Source of the DNA: Hyphomicrobiales bacterium
Lineage (GTDB): Bacteria > Pseudomonadota > Alphaproteobacteria > Rhizobiales > Beijerinckiaceae
Assembly (NCBI GenBank): GCA_028290405.1
Contig: JAQGJX010000075.1
Span: 1-56,555, forward strand
Length of the DNA: 56,555 nucleotides
Direction: 5' to 3'
Shown: positions 43,261 through 52,643 of the stretch, in pieces
Layout: every line of letters begins with the position of its first letter
Position numbering within the stretch: the stretch's first letter is position 1
Notes under the pieces: generated by a model
Told to the model about the DNA's origin: nothing
The model's database searches: none
What the model saw: the letters and a program-made list of their open reading frames with translations, nothing else
Position numbers and translations under genes: made by a program

Positions 43261-44097
43261 GTGGCGGCGGCGAAAAAAACCGAATACGTTCTTGGACATA
43301 GTGAGAAAGAACTGGAACGGCTTCAACGGCAGGGCGCCTTCTATGCGGAGTTCACCCGCCGGGTGCTCGAAAAGGCCGGCGTGCGGGAAGGGATGCGCGT
43401 GCTCGACATTGGCTGCGGCGTCGGCGACGTCTCCATGGTGGCGGCCGACCTCGTGGGACCCTCCGGCCACGTGCTTGGCCTCGACCGTTCAAGCGTCGCG
43501 CTCGCCACCGCGCGGTCGCGGCTGGACGAGAAGGGCCTGAGCTGGGTGACCTTCGAGGAGCGCGACATTCATGATCTGGAAGGCGCGGGGCCCTTCGACG
43601 CCGTGGTGGGCCGCTTCATCCTGCTGCATGTGCCCGACGCCATCGGAACGCTGCGCGGCCTGTTGCCGCATCTGGCGCCCGGGGGCCGTCTTGCATTTAT
43701 CGAGATCGACCTGAGTTCGTTGCAGATTGTCCCTACAATGGCGCCATTCGAGGAAGCGCTTGGCTGGATCGCGGAGGCCTATCGCCGCGCCAGCATCGAG
43801 CCCGACATGGGGTCGCGCCTGTACTCGACCTACAAGGCGCTGGGGCTGGAGCCGCACCTGGAGGCCATGTCGCGCGTCGAGGGCGGGCCGGAGGCGGACG
43901 CGTACGACTATCTGGCCGATACGGTGCGCAGCCTTTTGCCCAGCATCGAGCAGCTTGGAGTGGCTACGGCCAAGCACGTGGATGTCGATACTCTAGCTGA
44001 GCGGCTGCGCCAAATCGCTGAAGACAAAGAGCATTGCATTTTCTATCCGCGCATGGTGGGTGGATGGGCGCGGCTTGAAGCGACGTCCGGGGCGTAG
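43261..44097 (+). CDS. SAM-dependent methyltransferase
   Basis: This 278-residue class I methyltransferase has VLDIGCGVGDVSM (about 48-60) as the SAM motif I, then LGLDRSSVAL and GGRLAFIEIDL as motifs II/III. A C-terminal helical region follows. GTG 43261 is chosen because GGGGGCGG lies 5 bases upstream; the nearby ATG (43248) is out of frame. No acceptor can be read from sequence. It is 135 bases before the type I secretion ATPase, on the same strand, so it may modify a secreted product, but a shared transcript is not shown. Confidence 0.87.
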   Translation: MAAAKKTEYVLGHSEKELERLQRQGAFYAEFTRRVLEKAGVREGMRVLDIGCGVGDVSMVAADLVGPSGHVLGLDRSSVALATARSRLDEKGLSWVTFEERDIHDLEGAGPFDAVVGRFILLHVPDAIGTLRGLLPHLAPGGRLAFIEIDLSSLQIVPTMAPFEEALGWIAEAYRRASIEPDMGSRLYSTYKALGLEPHLEAMSRVEGGPEADAYDYLADTVRSLLPSIEQLGVATAKHVDVDTLAERLRQIAEDKEHCIFYPRMVGGWARLEATSGA

Positions 44098-44232
44098 GGG
44101 CGCGCCTCGCCTTGTCGTGCTGCGTCCAGCGCTACGCAACCAGCGCGACGGGTTCGCCGTTCCATCCGGGGCGCGGCGAAGAAGCACCACACCCGGCCGC
44201 ACGCGGCCGAGGGTCTGACGGCGAGAGGACAT

Positions 44233-45921
44233 ATGCGCTCAAGAGAGCTTCTGCGCGGATCTGAACAGGCGCTCGTGGGCGTCGCGATCTTCAGCGCGCT
44301 CATCAACCTGCTCTATCTCACCGGCTCGTTCTACATGCTCCAGGTCTACGACCGGGTGATCCCGAGCCGCAGCGTGGACACTCTCATCGCGTTGAGCGTG
44401 CTGGCGGGCTTGCTCTTCGCCGGGCAGGGCGCGCTCGATATCTATCGCACGCGCATTCTCCTGCGCGTCGGGCGCGCCATCGACGAGCGCCTCAGCCCCC
44501 GGGTGTTCTCGCTCATCGGCCAGTTGCCGCTCACGGGCCGCGCCACGCTCGGGTTGCAGCCCATGCGCGACCTCGACAACATCCGCACGTTCTTCGCAAA
44601 CGGCGGGCCGTCGGCGTTCTTCGACCTGCCCTGGGCGCCGCTGTACATCGGCATCTGCTTTCTCTTCCATCCGGCCGTGGGCCTCATCGCGCTGGCGGGC
44701 GTGCTGTTGCTCGCGTTCCTCACGGCGCTAGCGGAAATCTACACGCGCGCGCCCATGACGGAGACCGCCGCCCACAGCGTGTCGCGCAACAATTTCGCCG
44801 AAGCCGCCCGCCGCAACGCCGAAGTCGTGACCGCGCTCGGCATGGGCGCGCGGATGCGCGAGCGCTGGATGCGCACCGGCGACAGCTATCTCGACGGCCA
44901 CCAGCGGGCGAGCGACATCTCCAGCGGGTTCAGCGGATTGTCGAAGATGGCCCGCATGGCGTTGCAGTCGGCGGCCTTGGGCGTCGGCGCGCTGCTGGTC
45001 ATCAAGGGGGAGGCGACCGGGGGCGTCATCATCGCCGGGTCCATCCTGGCGGCGCGCGCGCTCGCGCCCATCGAGCTGATGATCATGCACTACAAGAGCT
45101 TCGTGAGCGCGCGCCAGAGCTGGAAGCGGCTCGGCGACCTTCTCGTCGCTTATCCGGAAAAGCCCGCCCCGCTGGCCCTGCCGCGTCCCAGCACCGTCAT
45201 GTCGGTGGAAAATCTCGCCGTGAGCCCGCCGGGCTCGCAGCGCATCGTCGCCCATGGCGTCTCGTTCGAACTTCCCGCTGGCGCCGGGCTTGGCGTCATC
45301 GGCCCCAGCGCATCGGGCAAGTCGTGCCTCGCCCGCGCGCTCGTGGGCGTCTGGGCGCCGGCGCGCGGAAGCGTGCGGCTGGACGGCGCGGCGCTCGACC
45401 AATGGTCGCCGGAAGCGCTGGGCGCGCATATCGGCTATCTGCCGCAGGACATCGAACTGTTCGAGGGCACGATCGCGGAGAACATCGCGCGCTTCAACCC
45501 TGCGGCGAGCGACGAGACGATCATCCGCGCCGCCGAGCAGGCGGGCGTTCATTCCATGATCGTGCGCCTGCCGAAGGGATACGAAACGCAGATCGGGCAG
45601 GGCGGCGTCGCCCTGTCGGGCGGGCAGAAGCAGCGCATCGGACTGGCGCGCGCGCTCTATGGCGATCCTTTCCTGCTCGTCCTCGACGAACCCAATTCCA
45701 ACCTCGACGCGGTGGGCGACCAGGCTCTCACGCAGGCCATTCTCGACTTCCGCGCGCGCGGCGGCATCGCGATCATGATCGCGCACCGGCCCAGCGCGCT
45801 TGAGGTGGTGGACCAGGTGCTGGTGCTCGCCAACGGCGAGGTGAAGGCCTTCGGGCCAAAGGACAAGGTGCTGCGCCCGCTCGCCCGTCCGGCGCCGCTG
45901 CGCGCCGCGGAGGCTTCGTGA
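44233..45921 (+). CDS. Type I secretion system permease/ATPase (PrtD/AprD-like)
   Basis: The 562-residue protein has an N-terminal membrane domain (about 15-290, beginning LVGVAIFSALINLLYLTGS). An ABC domain with Walker A GPSASGKSC near 356, signature ALSGGQKQR and Walker B LVLDEPNSNLD follows. There is no C39 peptidase or C39-like domain, as in PrtD transporters for RTX proteins with C-terminal signals. ATG 44233 has GAGAGGA upstream. The stop overlaps the next gene (TGATG). Likely cargo is the beta-helix protein coded at 47316. Confidence 0.95.
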   Translation: MRSRELLRGSEQALVGVAIFSALINLLYLTGSFYMLQVYDRVIPSRSVDTLIALSVLAGLLFAGQGALDIYRTRILLRVGRAIDERLSPRVFSLIGQLPLTGRATLGLQPMRDLDNIRTFFANGGPSAFFDLPWAPLYIGICFLFHPAVGLIALAGVLLLAFLTALAEIYTRAPMTETAAHSVSRNNFAEAARRNAEVVTALGMGARMRERWMRTGDSYLDGHQRASDISSGFSGLSKMARMALQSAALGVGALLVIKGEATGGVIIAGSILAARALAPIELMIMHYKSFVSARQSWKRLGDLLVAYPEKPAPLALPRPSTVMSVENLAVSPPGSQRIVAHGVSFELPAGAGLGVIGPSASGKSCLARALVGVWAPARGSVRLDGAALDQWSPEALGAHIGYLPQDIELFEGTIAENIARFNPAASDETIIRAAEQAGVHSMIVRLPKGYETQIGQGGVALSGGQKQRIGLARALYGDPFLLVLDEPNSNLDAVGDQALTQAILDFRARGGIAIMIAHRPSALEVVDQVLVLANGEVKAFGPKDKVLRPLARPAPLRAAEAS

Positions 45922-47222
45922 TGGACGCGCCCGCGAGCCCCACCCACCTGTCCATCCGCCGCAGCCTGCTGGGGGGGGCCGCCGTCACGGCGTTCCTCGT
46001 CTTTGGCCTCGGGGGCTGGGCGGCGACGGCGGAGTTTTCCGGCGCCGTCATCGCGCCCGGATCGCTCGTCGTGGAATCCAGCGTCAAGAAAGTGCAGCAT
46101 CCCACGGGCGGCGTGGTGGGCGAGTTGCGCGTGCGCGACGGCGACCATGTGAAAGCCGGCGACATCGTCATGCGGCTGGACGAAACCGTGACGCGCGCCA
46201 ATTACGCGATGATCAGCAAAAGCCTGGACGAGCTTGCGGTGCGCCGCGTGCGCCTGTCGACGGAGCAGGACGACAGCCCGCAATTGCGCTACCCGCCGGA
46301 GCTGCAGGCGCGCGCCGGCGAGCTGAGCGGGCTGATGGGCGAGGAGAAGAAACTGTTCGACCTGCGCGCTTCGGCGCGCCGCGGCCAGAAGGAGCAATTG
46401 CGCGAGCGCATCGAGCAATTGCGCGAACAGACGCAGGGCATGGCCGACCAGATCAAGGCCAAGCAGCGCGAGATCGACCTGATCGCCCAGGAGCTGCAAG
46501 GCGTGCGCGACCTGTTCAAGAAGAACCTGATCCCCATCACGCGCGTGACCGCGCTGGAGCGCGACGCCGCGCGTCTCGAAGGGGAGCGCGGCGCGCTGGT
46601 GTCCTCCATCGCGCAAGTGAAGGGCCGCATTTCGGAAACCGAATTGCAGATCCTCCAGATCGACCAGGACATGCGCGCGGAAGTGGGCCGCGAACTCTCC
46701 GATATCCGCAGCAAGATTTCCGAGCTTGGCGAAAAACGCATCGCCGCCGAGGACCAACTGAAGCGCGTGGACATTCGCGCGCCGCAGGACGGCGTGGTGC
46801 ATCAGCTGGCGGTGCATACAGTGGGGGGCGTCATCAACCCCAGCGAGCCTGCGATGCTTATCGTGCCCAATCAGGACGCCCTGCGCGTTGAGGTGCGCAT
46901 CGCCCCGCAGGACATCGACCATGTGCGCGTAGGCCAGCGCGCCCGTCTGCGGTTCTCGGCCTTCAACCAGCGCACCACGCCTGAAATCGAGGGCGACGTG
47001 ACCACGGTTTCAGCCGACGTCACCACGGACCAGAAGACCGGCCTCGCCTACTACACGGTGCGCATCAACCTTCCGCCGGAGGAACTGGCGCATATGAAAG
47101 GACTGCGGCTCACCGCCGGCATGCCGGTGGAAAGCTTCATCCAGACGCAGCAGCGCACCGTGCTCACCTTCCTGACGAAGCCGTTGATGGACCAGATCAC
47201 GCGGACGTTTCGCGAACAGTGA
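45921..47222 (+). CDS. Type I secretion periplasmic adaptor (HlyD/PrtE family)
   Basis: The 433-residue protein has a single N-terminal membrane helix (about 20-42). A biotinyl-lipoyl-like half-motif GVVGELRVRDGDHVKAGD follows, then a long coiled-coil (about 120-260, e.g. QLRERIEQLREQTQ, EIDLIAQELQGVRDLF), a beta-barrel and the PrtE end. It bridges the ABC transporter and an outer-membrane TolC-type channel, which is not in the window. It starts at ATG 45921 overlapping the transporter stop; a GTG one codon earlier is equally possible. Followed by a strong terminator. Confidence 0.93.
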   Translation: MDAPASPTHLSIRRSLLGGAAVTAFLVFGLGGWAATAEFSGAVIAPGSLVVESSVKKVQHPTGGVVGELRVRDGDHVKAGDIVMRLDETVTRANYAMISKSLDELAVRRVRLSTEQDDSPQLRYPPELQARAGELSGLMGEEKKLFDLRASARRGQKEQLRERIEQLREQTQGMADQIKAKQREIDLIAQELQGVRDLFKKNLIPITRVTALERDAARLEGERGALVSSIAQVKGRISETELQILQIDQDMRAEVGRELSDIRSKISELGEKRIAAEDQLKRVDIRAPQDGVVHQLAVHTVGGVINPSEPAMLIVPNQDALRVEVRIAPQDIDHVRVGQRARLRFSAFNQRTTPEIEGDVTTVSADVTTDQKTGLAYYTVRINLPPEELAHMKGLRLTAGMPVESFIQTQQRTVLTFLTKPLMDQITRTFREQ

Positions 47223-47268
47223 TCTTGCCGCTGTAGCGGTTTTGGCCAGCGGCGGTTCCGACGTAAAA

Positions 47269-47294
47269 AAATCCCGGCGCGCACGCCGGGATTT
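47269..47294. terminator. Bidirectional terminator after the secretion operon
   Basis: AAATCCCGGCG (47269-47279) pairs perfectly with CGCCGGGATTT (47284-47294) over a four-base loop. A's precede and T-rich sequence follows, so it works for the adaptor gene (plus) and the convergent beta-helix gene (minus). Confidence 0.85.
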
Positions 47295-47315
47295 CTCGTT
47301 TTTGCCGCTCGAGCG

Positions 47316-48557
47316 TCAGACGAGCCACGTGTCCGTGTTGAGGGGCGTCAGGCCGACGCCGTGGACCTCAATGACATCGTGCGTGCTCAGCGTCAGCGTC
47401 ACCCCGTCCAGGCTGGCGACGCTGGTCGTCACGGTCGCGGCGCCGATGTCGAGTTGGTCCGTCGCAGCGTCAAAGGACTCGATGGTCCATGTGGTGTTGG
47501 CGGAGGCGTTGTCATCTGCCCAGATGAATGTGTCCGCGCCCACCGTCGCGGCGGCCGTCTGCTGCGCGTCGAGCAGATAGACGGTGGTTTCGGGCGCCGT
47601 GCCGACGAACGTGTTGTCGAACACCTGCGCGCCCACGTCCTCCGTGTTGTTCGCGCCCAGCACGCCGAAGCCGACCTGCTGGAAGACGCTGTTCTCGAAC
47701 GTGTTGCCGCTCACCTGCACGTCGCTGGTGGAGTCCTGGTCAGCCGAGAGGCCCACGTAGTTGTGGTCGAACGTGTTGTCCGTCACCTGCGCGTTCGTGC
47801 CCGGGTTGAGGTAGACGCCCGTGTTAAAGTCCGTGAACGTGTTGCCCGAGACGATGAGGCCCTGGGCGTCTCCGATCGACGTCACGAGCCCGCGGTCGGC
47901 CGTCGCGTCCACGTTGTCGCCGATGAACGTGGAGTTGGTCACCGTCACGTTGTCGGCCTGCACGAACACGCCGACGGGTCCGGCTTCGCCCACGACCGCA
48001 GCGCCGCCTTCGATGGTCAGGTTGTCGATGGTGGCGCCGTCGCCGCCCGCGCCGACGTAGAACCCGCCTTCAAGCGTCGCCCCTTCGGCGCCCACGATGG
48101 TGATGTCCTTGTCGACCAGCACGCTGCCTTCCGCATACGTGCCTGCGCCCACGAAGATGGTTTCGCCATCGAGCGAGGCCGCTACGGCTTCCTTGATGGT
48201 CGCGTAGGAATCGAACGAGCCGTCGAGGTGCGTGACGACCACGTTGTCAGCGGCCGCGCCAATGACGGCGCCGCTGCGCGCGTCGATGGTGACGTCGGAG
48301 AACGTGATGGCTTCCACGCCGATCAGCTTGACGCCATCGACGGTGACCGGCCCATTGCCGTGACCCTTCGCGCTGATGTCGGCGTCCGCGTAGGCGGTCG
48401 TCTCGAAGATCGCGGTGTCGTAACCGGGTCCGCCGTTGACCATCTTCGCGTTCGCCGCGACCGTGATCGTGTCGTCACCCGCCATGGCGATGACCTTGTC
48501 CGAAGCCGTGCTTGCGAGAACGTCGTCGGCGCGCGTTCCGAGTATGGGTTTTGCCAT
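47316..48557 (-). CDS. Probable type I-secreted right-handed beta-helix protein
   Basis: The 413-residue protein has no signal peptide. Features: an RTX-like N-terminal part (ADDVLAS, AGDDTITV, GGPGYDTAIFE at about 42-52), then parallel beta-helix repeats with the pattern V-x-x-N-T-F (about 150-330, e.g. VSGNTFTDF, VTDNTFDHN, VSGNTFENS), and a C terminus ending D-T-W-L-V. An acidic residue followed by several hydrophobics at the extreme end is the usual PrtD-type secretion signal. It is very acidic and cysteine-free. ATG 48557 has GAGG upstream. Similar folds include polysaccharide lyases and surface proteins; no catalytic residues are obvious. The convergent operon encodes the likely exporter. 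Confidence 0.85.
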   Translation of the reverse strand: MAKPILGTRADDVLASTASDKVIAMAGDDTITVAANAKMVNGGPGYDTAIFETTAYADADISAKGHGNGPVTVDGVKLIGVEAITFSDVTIDARSGAVIGAAADNVVVTHLDGSFDSYATIKEAVAASLDGETIFVGAGTYAEGSVLVDKDITIVGAEGATLEGGFYVGAGGDGATIDNLTIEGGAAVVGEAGPVGVFVQADNVTVTNSTFIGDNVDATADRGLVTSIGDAQGLIVSGNTFTDFNTGVYLNPGTNAQVTDNTFDHNYVGLSADQDSTSDVQVSGNTFENSVFQQVGFGVLGANNTEDVGAQVFDNTFVGTAPETTVYLLDAQQTAAATVGADTFIWADDNASANTTWTIESFDAATDQLDIGAATVTTSVASLDGVTLTLSTHDVIEVHGVGLTPLNTDTWLV

Positions 48558-48847
48558 TGGGATCCTCGATACTTTTAGAAATGCCATGCGTTGGCGACTT
48601 GGTCAGCCGAGGCCCAAAGCCCGCGGCTGAACCCGTGAGACGCACAGCGGCGGCGCGAGGTTCCGATATAAATTTATATTTAGAATCAGCAGTCTACGCT
48701 AAACTGACGCCAATATTCGATCACATCGCCGCCTCATTTTCGAGACGCCGCATAGGGGATGCGATTCGTAATTTGATGAATTTAAAATGCATGACGGCGC
48801 GACGCCTTCAGGGGCGCCGCGCCGTCCATGCGCGTCAAACGATGTCT
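48558..48847. other. Intergenic region with AT-rich promoter-like stretch
   Basis: This stretch contains no gene. It carries an AT-rich block TATAAATTTATATTTAGAAT near 48667-48686, which fits a promoter for the beta-helix gene on the minus strand. A long GC hairpin (GACGGCGCG at 48793-48801 with CGCGCCGTC at 48818-48826) lies near the end and probably terminates the YidB-like gene on the minus strand; an A/T-rich tail follows in that direction. Confidence 0.5.
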
Positions 48848-49363
48848 TCAGGAACGCGTGAAGTCGCCTGCGGAAGGAATGCGTCCTTCGGGGGTGTATT
48901 CGTTTACGGCGCGGGGCAGGTCGCGCGAGAGGCGCGAGAGGATCTCGCTGCGCGAGAGGCCGGTGTGCTGGGTCAGGTCGTCCAGCACGTCGGGGCCGAT
49001 GGCGCGTTCGAGGTCCTGCGGGGGCAGCTCCTTGTTGGGTCCGCGTCCGACCCATGAATCCGCGGCCTCGCCTTGCCCGTTCTGCTTGAAGCGTTCGACC
49101 AGTTCGCCAAGCCCGCCGCTCAGCAGCCCGCCCAGTCCCGCGCCGCCAGCGCCGCCCAGCAATCCGCCGAGGCCCGAGCCGCCTGCGCCGCCCAGAAGGC
49201 CGCCCAGGCCCGATCCCGCGCCCGATCCCGCGCCCGCGCCCGCGCCAGCCGTTCCGGGCGCGCCCTGTCCACGCATCATTTCCGCAAGCTTGTCGCGGTT
49301 CTGGTAGCCTGCGATGGCCAAAAGCCCAAGCAGCGCCGTCATCGAGGGAAGTTTGCTGGTCAT
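48848..49363 (-). CDS. YidB-like / DUF937 family protein
   Basis: The 171-residue protein has a Gly-rich middle with GLGGLLGGAGG repeated three times (about 50-85). A C-terminal DUF937-like part reads GLGELVERFKQNGQGE, SWVGRGPNK and LTQHTGLSRSEILSRLSRDLP. YidB-type proteins are conserved but lack an assigned function. ATG 49363 gives family start MTSKLPSM; an upstream GTG 24 bases earlier is also open. There is no signal peptide. Independent gene, divergent from the kinase at 49508. Confidence 0.85.
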   Translation of the reverse strand: MTSKLPSMTALLGLLAIAGYQNRDKLAEMMRGQGAPGTAGAGAGAGSGAGSGLGGLLGGAGGSGLGGLLGGAGGAGLGGLLSGGLGELVERFKQNGQGEAADSWVGRGPNKELPPQDLERAIGPDVLDDLTQHTGLSRSEILSRLSRDLPRAVNEYTPEGRIPSAGDFTRS

Positions 49364-49507
49364 GTCGTGCTCCATTTTGTGACGCACTGAAACAGCCGCC
49401 GCGGCAGAACGGTTCCTGTGCTCCTGCCGTGCTTGCGCCTGGCCGCCAACGTTCGTAATCTTCGCTAACTTGCTGAGTCACTCCTGCGTTCCGGAGCTTT
49501 CGCCCGT

Positions 49508-51577
49508 ATGCTGCCCCCCAAGCGCGTTCACCGGGCGACAGTCCTTGCGGCTGTGCTCGTGCCCGCCATCCTGTTTCTCGTCGCGGCGCTGCTGAACAGG
49601 GCGGACGTGATGCGCGAGGCGCAAACCAGCGCGCGCCACATGGCGATCGTCATGGACGAGCACGCCCGCAAGGTGTTCGACTCCGTCAATCTCGTGACGA
49701 GCTACGTGGACGACCACGTGAGCCGCCTCACGCGCGAAGAGGCCATGCGGCCTGAGACCAGCGCGTTTCTCGCCGCCATGAAGGAGCCGCTGGAACAGGC
49801 GGTCTCGATCTGGGTGGCGGACGAGAACGGCACGGTGCTGGCGGGCAGCCAGCCGTGGAACCGCGCCGCCACCATCAAGGACCGCGACTTCTTCCAGGCG
49901 CAGGCGAAGCAGGACGCGGGCTCCTACGTCAGCAGCTATTTCGTCGGCCGTGCGACGACGGCGCCGTCGTTCGCCATCTCGCGCCGCCGCTCGTCGTCGG
50001 ACGGGCGCTTCGTGGGCACGATCCATGTGGCGCTGAATCCGGCGTATTTCTCGCGCTTCTACGGAGAGGCCGCTCCCGGCCCGCATTTCGCCGCAGCGCT
50101 GCTGCGAGCCGACGGTTCCGTGCTGGCGCGCTATCCCGAGACAATCGGGACCACCTTGTTGCAATACCCTCTCAGCGGCGAGGCTGGCAGCGCCGCGGCG
50201 GGCGAATTCGTCGCCAAGACGCCGGACGGGCAGGAGCGCATCTTCGCGCACCGTCAGGTCGGCGCCTATCCGGTGTCGGTGGTGTTCGTGGCCGACGTTT
50301 CGGGCGTGCTGGGACAATGGCGGCGCAACCTCTTGGTGTTCGGCGTGGTGTCGGCGTTCGCCGCCCTGCTGCTGCTGGGCGTCACCTTGACGGCGTTCGG
50401 CCATGCGGAGGCCGAGCGCGTGGCGCTGGAGCGGTTGCGCTTTGAAACCAAGCAGCGCACCGCCGCCGAGGAGGGGCTGCGGCAGGCGCAGAAGATGGAA
50501 GGCATCGGCCAACTCACCGGCGGCGTAGCGCACGACTTCAACAACCTGCTGGCGGTGATCCTGGGCAATCTTCGGCTGCTGACCAAGCAGGTGAGCCTGA
50601 CGCAACCGGCCCAGCGCCTGCTGGACGGCGCCATCCAGGGCGCCGAGCGCGGCGCCTTCCTGACCCAGCGCCTTCTGGCCTTCGCACGCAGACAGGATCT
50701 CATGCCGCGCACCATCGACATCGGCCAGTTGCTTGAGGACATGACGGAGCTGATGCGCCAGTCCATCGGCGCGGAAGTGACGTTGACGATCGACGTCGAG
50801 CCCGGGCTACCGACGGTTATGGCGGACGCCAACCAGCTTGAACTCGCCATGCTGAACCTCGTCATCAACGCGCGGGACGCGATGCCGGACGGCGGCTCCA
50901 TCGCAATTTCCGCGCGCGAGGCGCCGGCGGAGGAAGGCAAGGCGACGCAGGTGCGCATCAGCGTCGCGGATTCCGGCGTCGGAATGGACGAAGAGACGCT
51001 TGCGCGCGCCGTGGAGCCGTTCTTCACCACCAAGGGCGTCGGCAAGGGCACCGGCATGGGGCTCGCAATGGTGCATGGGTTCGCGGCCCAATCGGGCGGC
51101 TCGCTGAAGCTGACGAGCCGCAAGGGGGAGGGGGCCGTCGCGTCGCTTTTCCTGCCGATCAGCCTCGAGCGCCCCGCGCCGGCGCAGGCGCCGTCAGCGG
51201 CCGCGCCGGACGCTCCCGCGCGCCCGCTCAACCTGCTGCTGGTGGACGACGACGCGCTCGTGATGATGGGCACCGCCGCCATGCTGGAGGACCTGGGCCA
51301 TACGGTGCGCGAATGCAGCTCCGGCGCGGAGGCGCTGGAGGCGCTGGAGAGCGAGCCTGCGTTCGATCTGGTCGTCACCGACCAGTCGATGCCCGGCATG
51401 ACGGGGCTTGAGCTCGCCCGCCGCATCCGGGACGCGCGCCCGGGCATGCCGGTGCTCATCGCGTCCGGCCACGCGGAATTGCCGCCCCAGGAGGCGAAAA
51501 CGCTGCCGCTTCTGACCAAGCCCTTCACGCAGGAGCAATTGCAGCGGGCCTTGCAGGACGCCCTCTCGCGGGCCTGA
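49508..51577 (+). CDS. Hybrid sensor histidine kinase with C-terminal receiver
   Basis: The 689-residue protein has TM1 at about 10-30 and a periplasmic PDC-type sensor (about 32-275). The motifs DRDFFQAQ and VLARYP closely resemble those of the kinase at 39626. TM2 is near 277-300. The kinase core has GGVAHDFNNLLAVI (H-box), LVINARDAMPDGG and KGTGMGLAMVHG. The final receiver (LLLVDDDALVMMG, LVVTDQSMPGMTG, LLTKPF) has its phospho-accepting Asp. No output regulator lies next to it. Ligand unknown. Confidence 0.93.
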   Translation: MLPPKRVHRATVLAAVLVPAILFLVAALLNRADVMREAQTSARHMAIVMDEHARKVFDSVNLVTSYVDDHVSRLTREEAMRPETSAFLAAMKEPLEQAVSIWVADENGTVLAGSQPWNRAATIKDRDFFQAQAKQDAGSYVSSYFVGRATTAPSFAISRRRSSSDGRFVGTIHVALNPAYFSRFYGEAAPGPHFAAALLRADGSVLARYPETIGTTLLQYPLSGEAGSAAAGEFVAKTPDGQERIFAHRQVGAYPVSVVFVADVSGVLGQWRRNLLVFGVVSAFAALLLLGVTLTAFGHAEAERVALERLRFETKQRTAAEEGLRQAQKMEGIGQLTGGVAHDFNNLLAVILGNLRLLTKQVSLTQPAQRLLDGAIQGAERGAFLTQRLLAFARRQDLMPRTIDIGQLLEDMTELMRQSIGAEVTLTIDVEPGLPTVMADANQLELAMLNLVINARDAMPDGGSIAISAREAPAEEGKATQVRISVADSGVGMDEETLARAVEPFFTTKGVGKGTGMGLAMVHGFAAQSGGSLKLTSRKGEGAVASLFLPISLERPAPAQAPSAAAPDAPARPLNLLLVDDDALVMMGTAAMLEDLGHTVRECSSGAEALEALESEPAFDLVVTDQSMPGMTGLELARRIRDARPGMPVLIASGHAELPPQEAKTLPLLTKPFTQEQLQRALQDALSRA

Positions 51578-51579
51578 CC

Positions 51580-52002
51580 TCAGCGCCCGTAGGGGTAGCA
51601 GCGCTGGCGGTCCAGCGTGATGCCGAAGCGCTCGCCCAGCGCCTTGATGGCGGCGGCGTGCTCCACGAACGGATCGGCGTTCCCGACGCCCACCACAAGC
51701 GGCGTGAACAACGGCGCCATGGGCGCCTGGGGCGGCAGCATGGCGGTCACCAGTCCCGCGCCCTCCCGGTCGCGCAGCGTGAGGAACATCGGCATGGCGC
51801 GCTGGATGTGCGCGTCGCGGCCGATCTCCTGCTCGATGAAGGCGCGCGACGCGGGCTTGAACGACAGCGACGCCTCCTCGCGCTTGCGGCAGAAGTGCTT
51901 GTAGACGGCGTGCTGCATCAGGTCGGACTCGGCGCTCGCCTCCGCCTCCGTCTCGATGCGGAACCACGTCTTGCCGTCGGGCGCGTCACAGACAAATTGC
52001 AC
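51580..52002 (-). CDS. Hypothetical protein, 140 residues
   Basis: GTG 52002 is preceded by AAGGAGG at 6 bases, a strong reason for this start rather than the open upstream part. The protein is soluble and mixed: VQFVCDAPDGKTWFRIE at the start, then KHFCRKREEASLSF, and ending in RQRCYPYGR. No signal peptide and no known domain. Convergent with the kinase at 49508 (2 bases between the stops). Confidence 0.65.
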   Translation of the reverse strand: MQFVCDAPDGKTWFRIETEAEASAESDLMQHAVYKHFCRKREEASLSFKPASRAFIEQEIGRDAHIQRAMPMFLTLRDREGAGLVTAMLPPQAPMAPLFTPLVVGVGNADPFVEHAAAIKALGERFGITLDRQRCYPYGR

Positions 52003-52136
52003 GCGGGCCTCCTTGGTGCGGGGGTGTTCGATCTTCCTCTCGCCCAGCCCCAAATGCAATCACGGGCTTGGCGATGGCGCGCGTCGAACCCGCGCGGGGC
52101 TTTTGCGTTGTGGGTTCTTTGCCAAGGGAGCCTCCC

Positions 52137-52571
52137 ATGCCTCACCGTCAGCACGCGTCGCGCGACCAGATGATCCGCCCCGACAATCTCGCGTATGGGC
52201 TGGGCCTGTTCAGCATCGGCCTTGGCCTTGTGGAGATGATGGCGCCCCATGCCTTGTCGCGCTGGCTTGGCATGCACGGGCAGGAGAGGCTGCTGCAGGC
52301 TTACGGCGCGCGCGAGATGGCCAACGGCGTCGCGATTCTGCGCGACCCGGACGCGTCGAGCTGGGTTTGGACGCGCGTGGCGGGCGACGCGCTCGACCTT
52401 GCGACCCTTGCGCCAGCGCTGCGCCAGGGCAATCGACAGCGTGACAACGTGGCGATCGCCATGGCGGCGGTGGCGGGGGTGACGGCGCTCGATCTCTACT
52501 GCGCCAGCCGCCTCTCAAGCGAGGAGGACGATCGGCGCGGCGCGCTGTCGATGAACTTCGAACGCCTCTAG
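52137..52571 (+). CDS. Small membrane protein
   Basis: The 144-residue protein has hydrophobic segments at about 19-36 (YGLGLFSIGLGLVEMMAP) and near 105-122 (VAIAMAAVAGVTALDLY), with AREMANGVAIL and VWTRVAGDALDLATL between. The same arrangement is found in the membrane part of cyclase/dehydrase-type proteins of alphaproteobacteria, but without the lipid-binding domain. AAGGGAG precedes ATG 52137. Function unknown. Confidence 0.72.
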   Translation: MPHRQHASRDQMIRPDNLAYGLGLFSIGLGLVEMMAPHALSRWLGMHGQERLLQAYGAREMANGVAILRDPDASSWVWTRVAGDALDLATLAPALRQGNRQRDNVAIAMAAVAGVTALDLYCASRLSSEEDDRRGALSMNFERL

Positions 52572-52643
52572 GCGCGCCAAAGTTGACTGCCGCAAGGCCC
52601 GCGCGCACTCTCGCGCCCAACAAGACCTGAACGGGAGCGAAAC

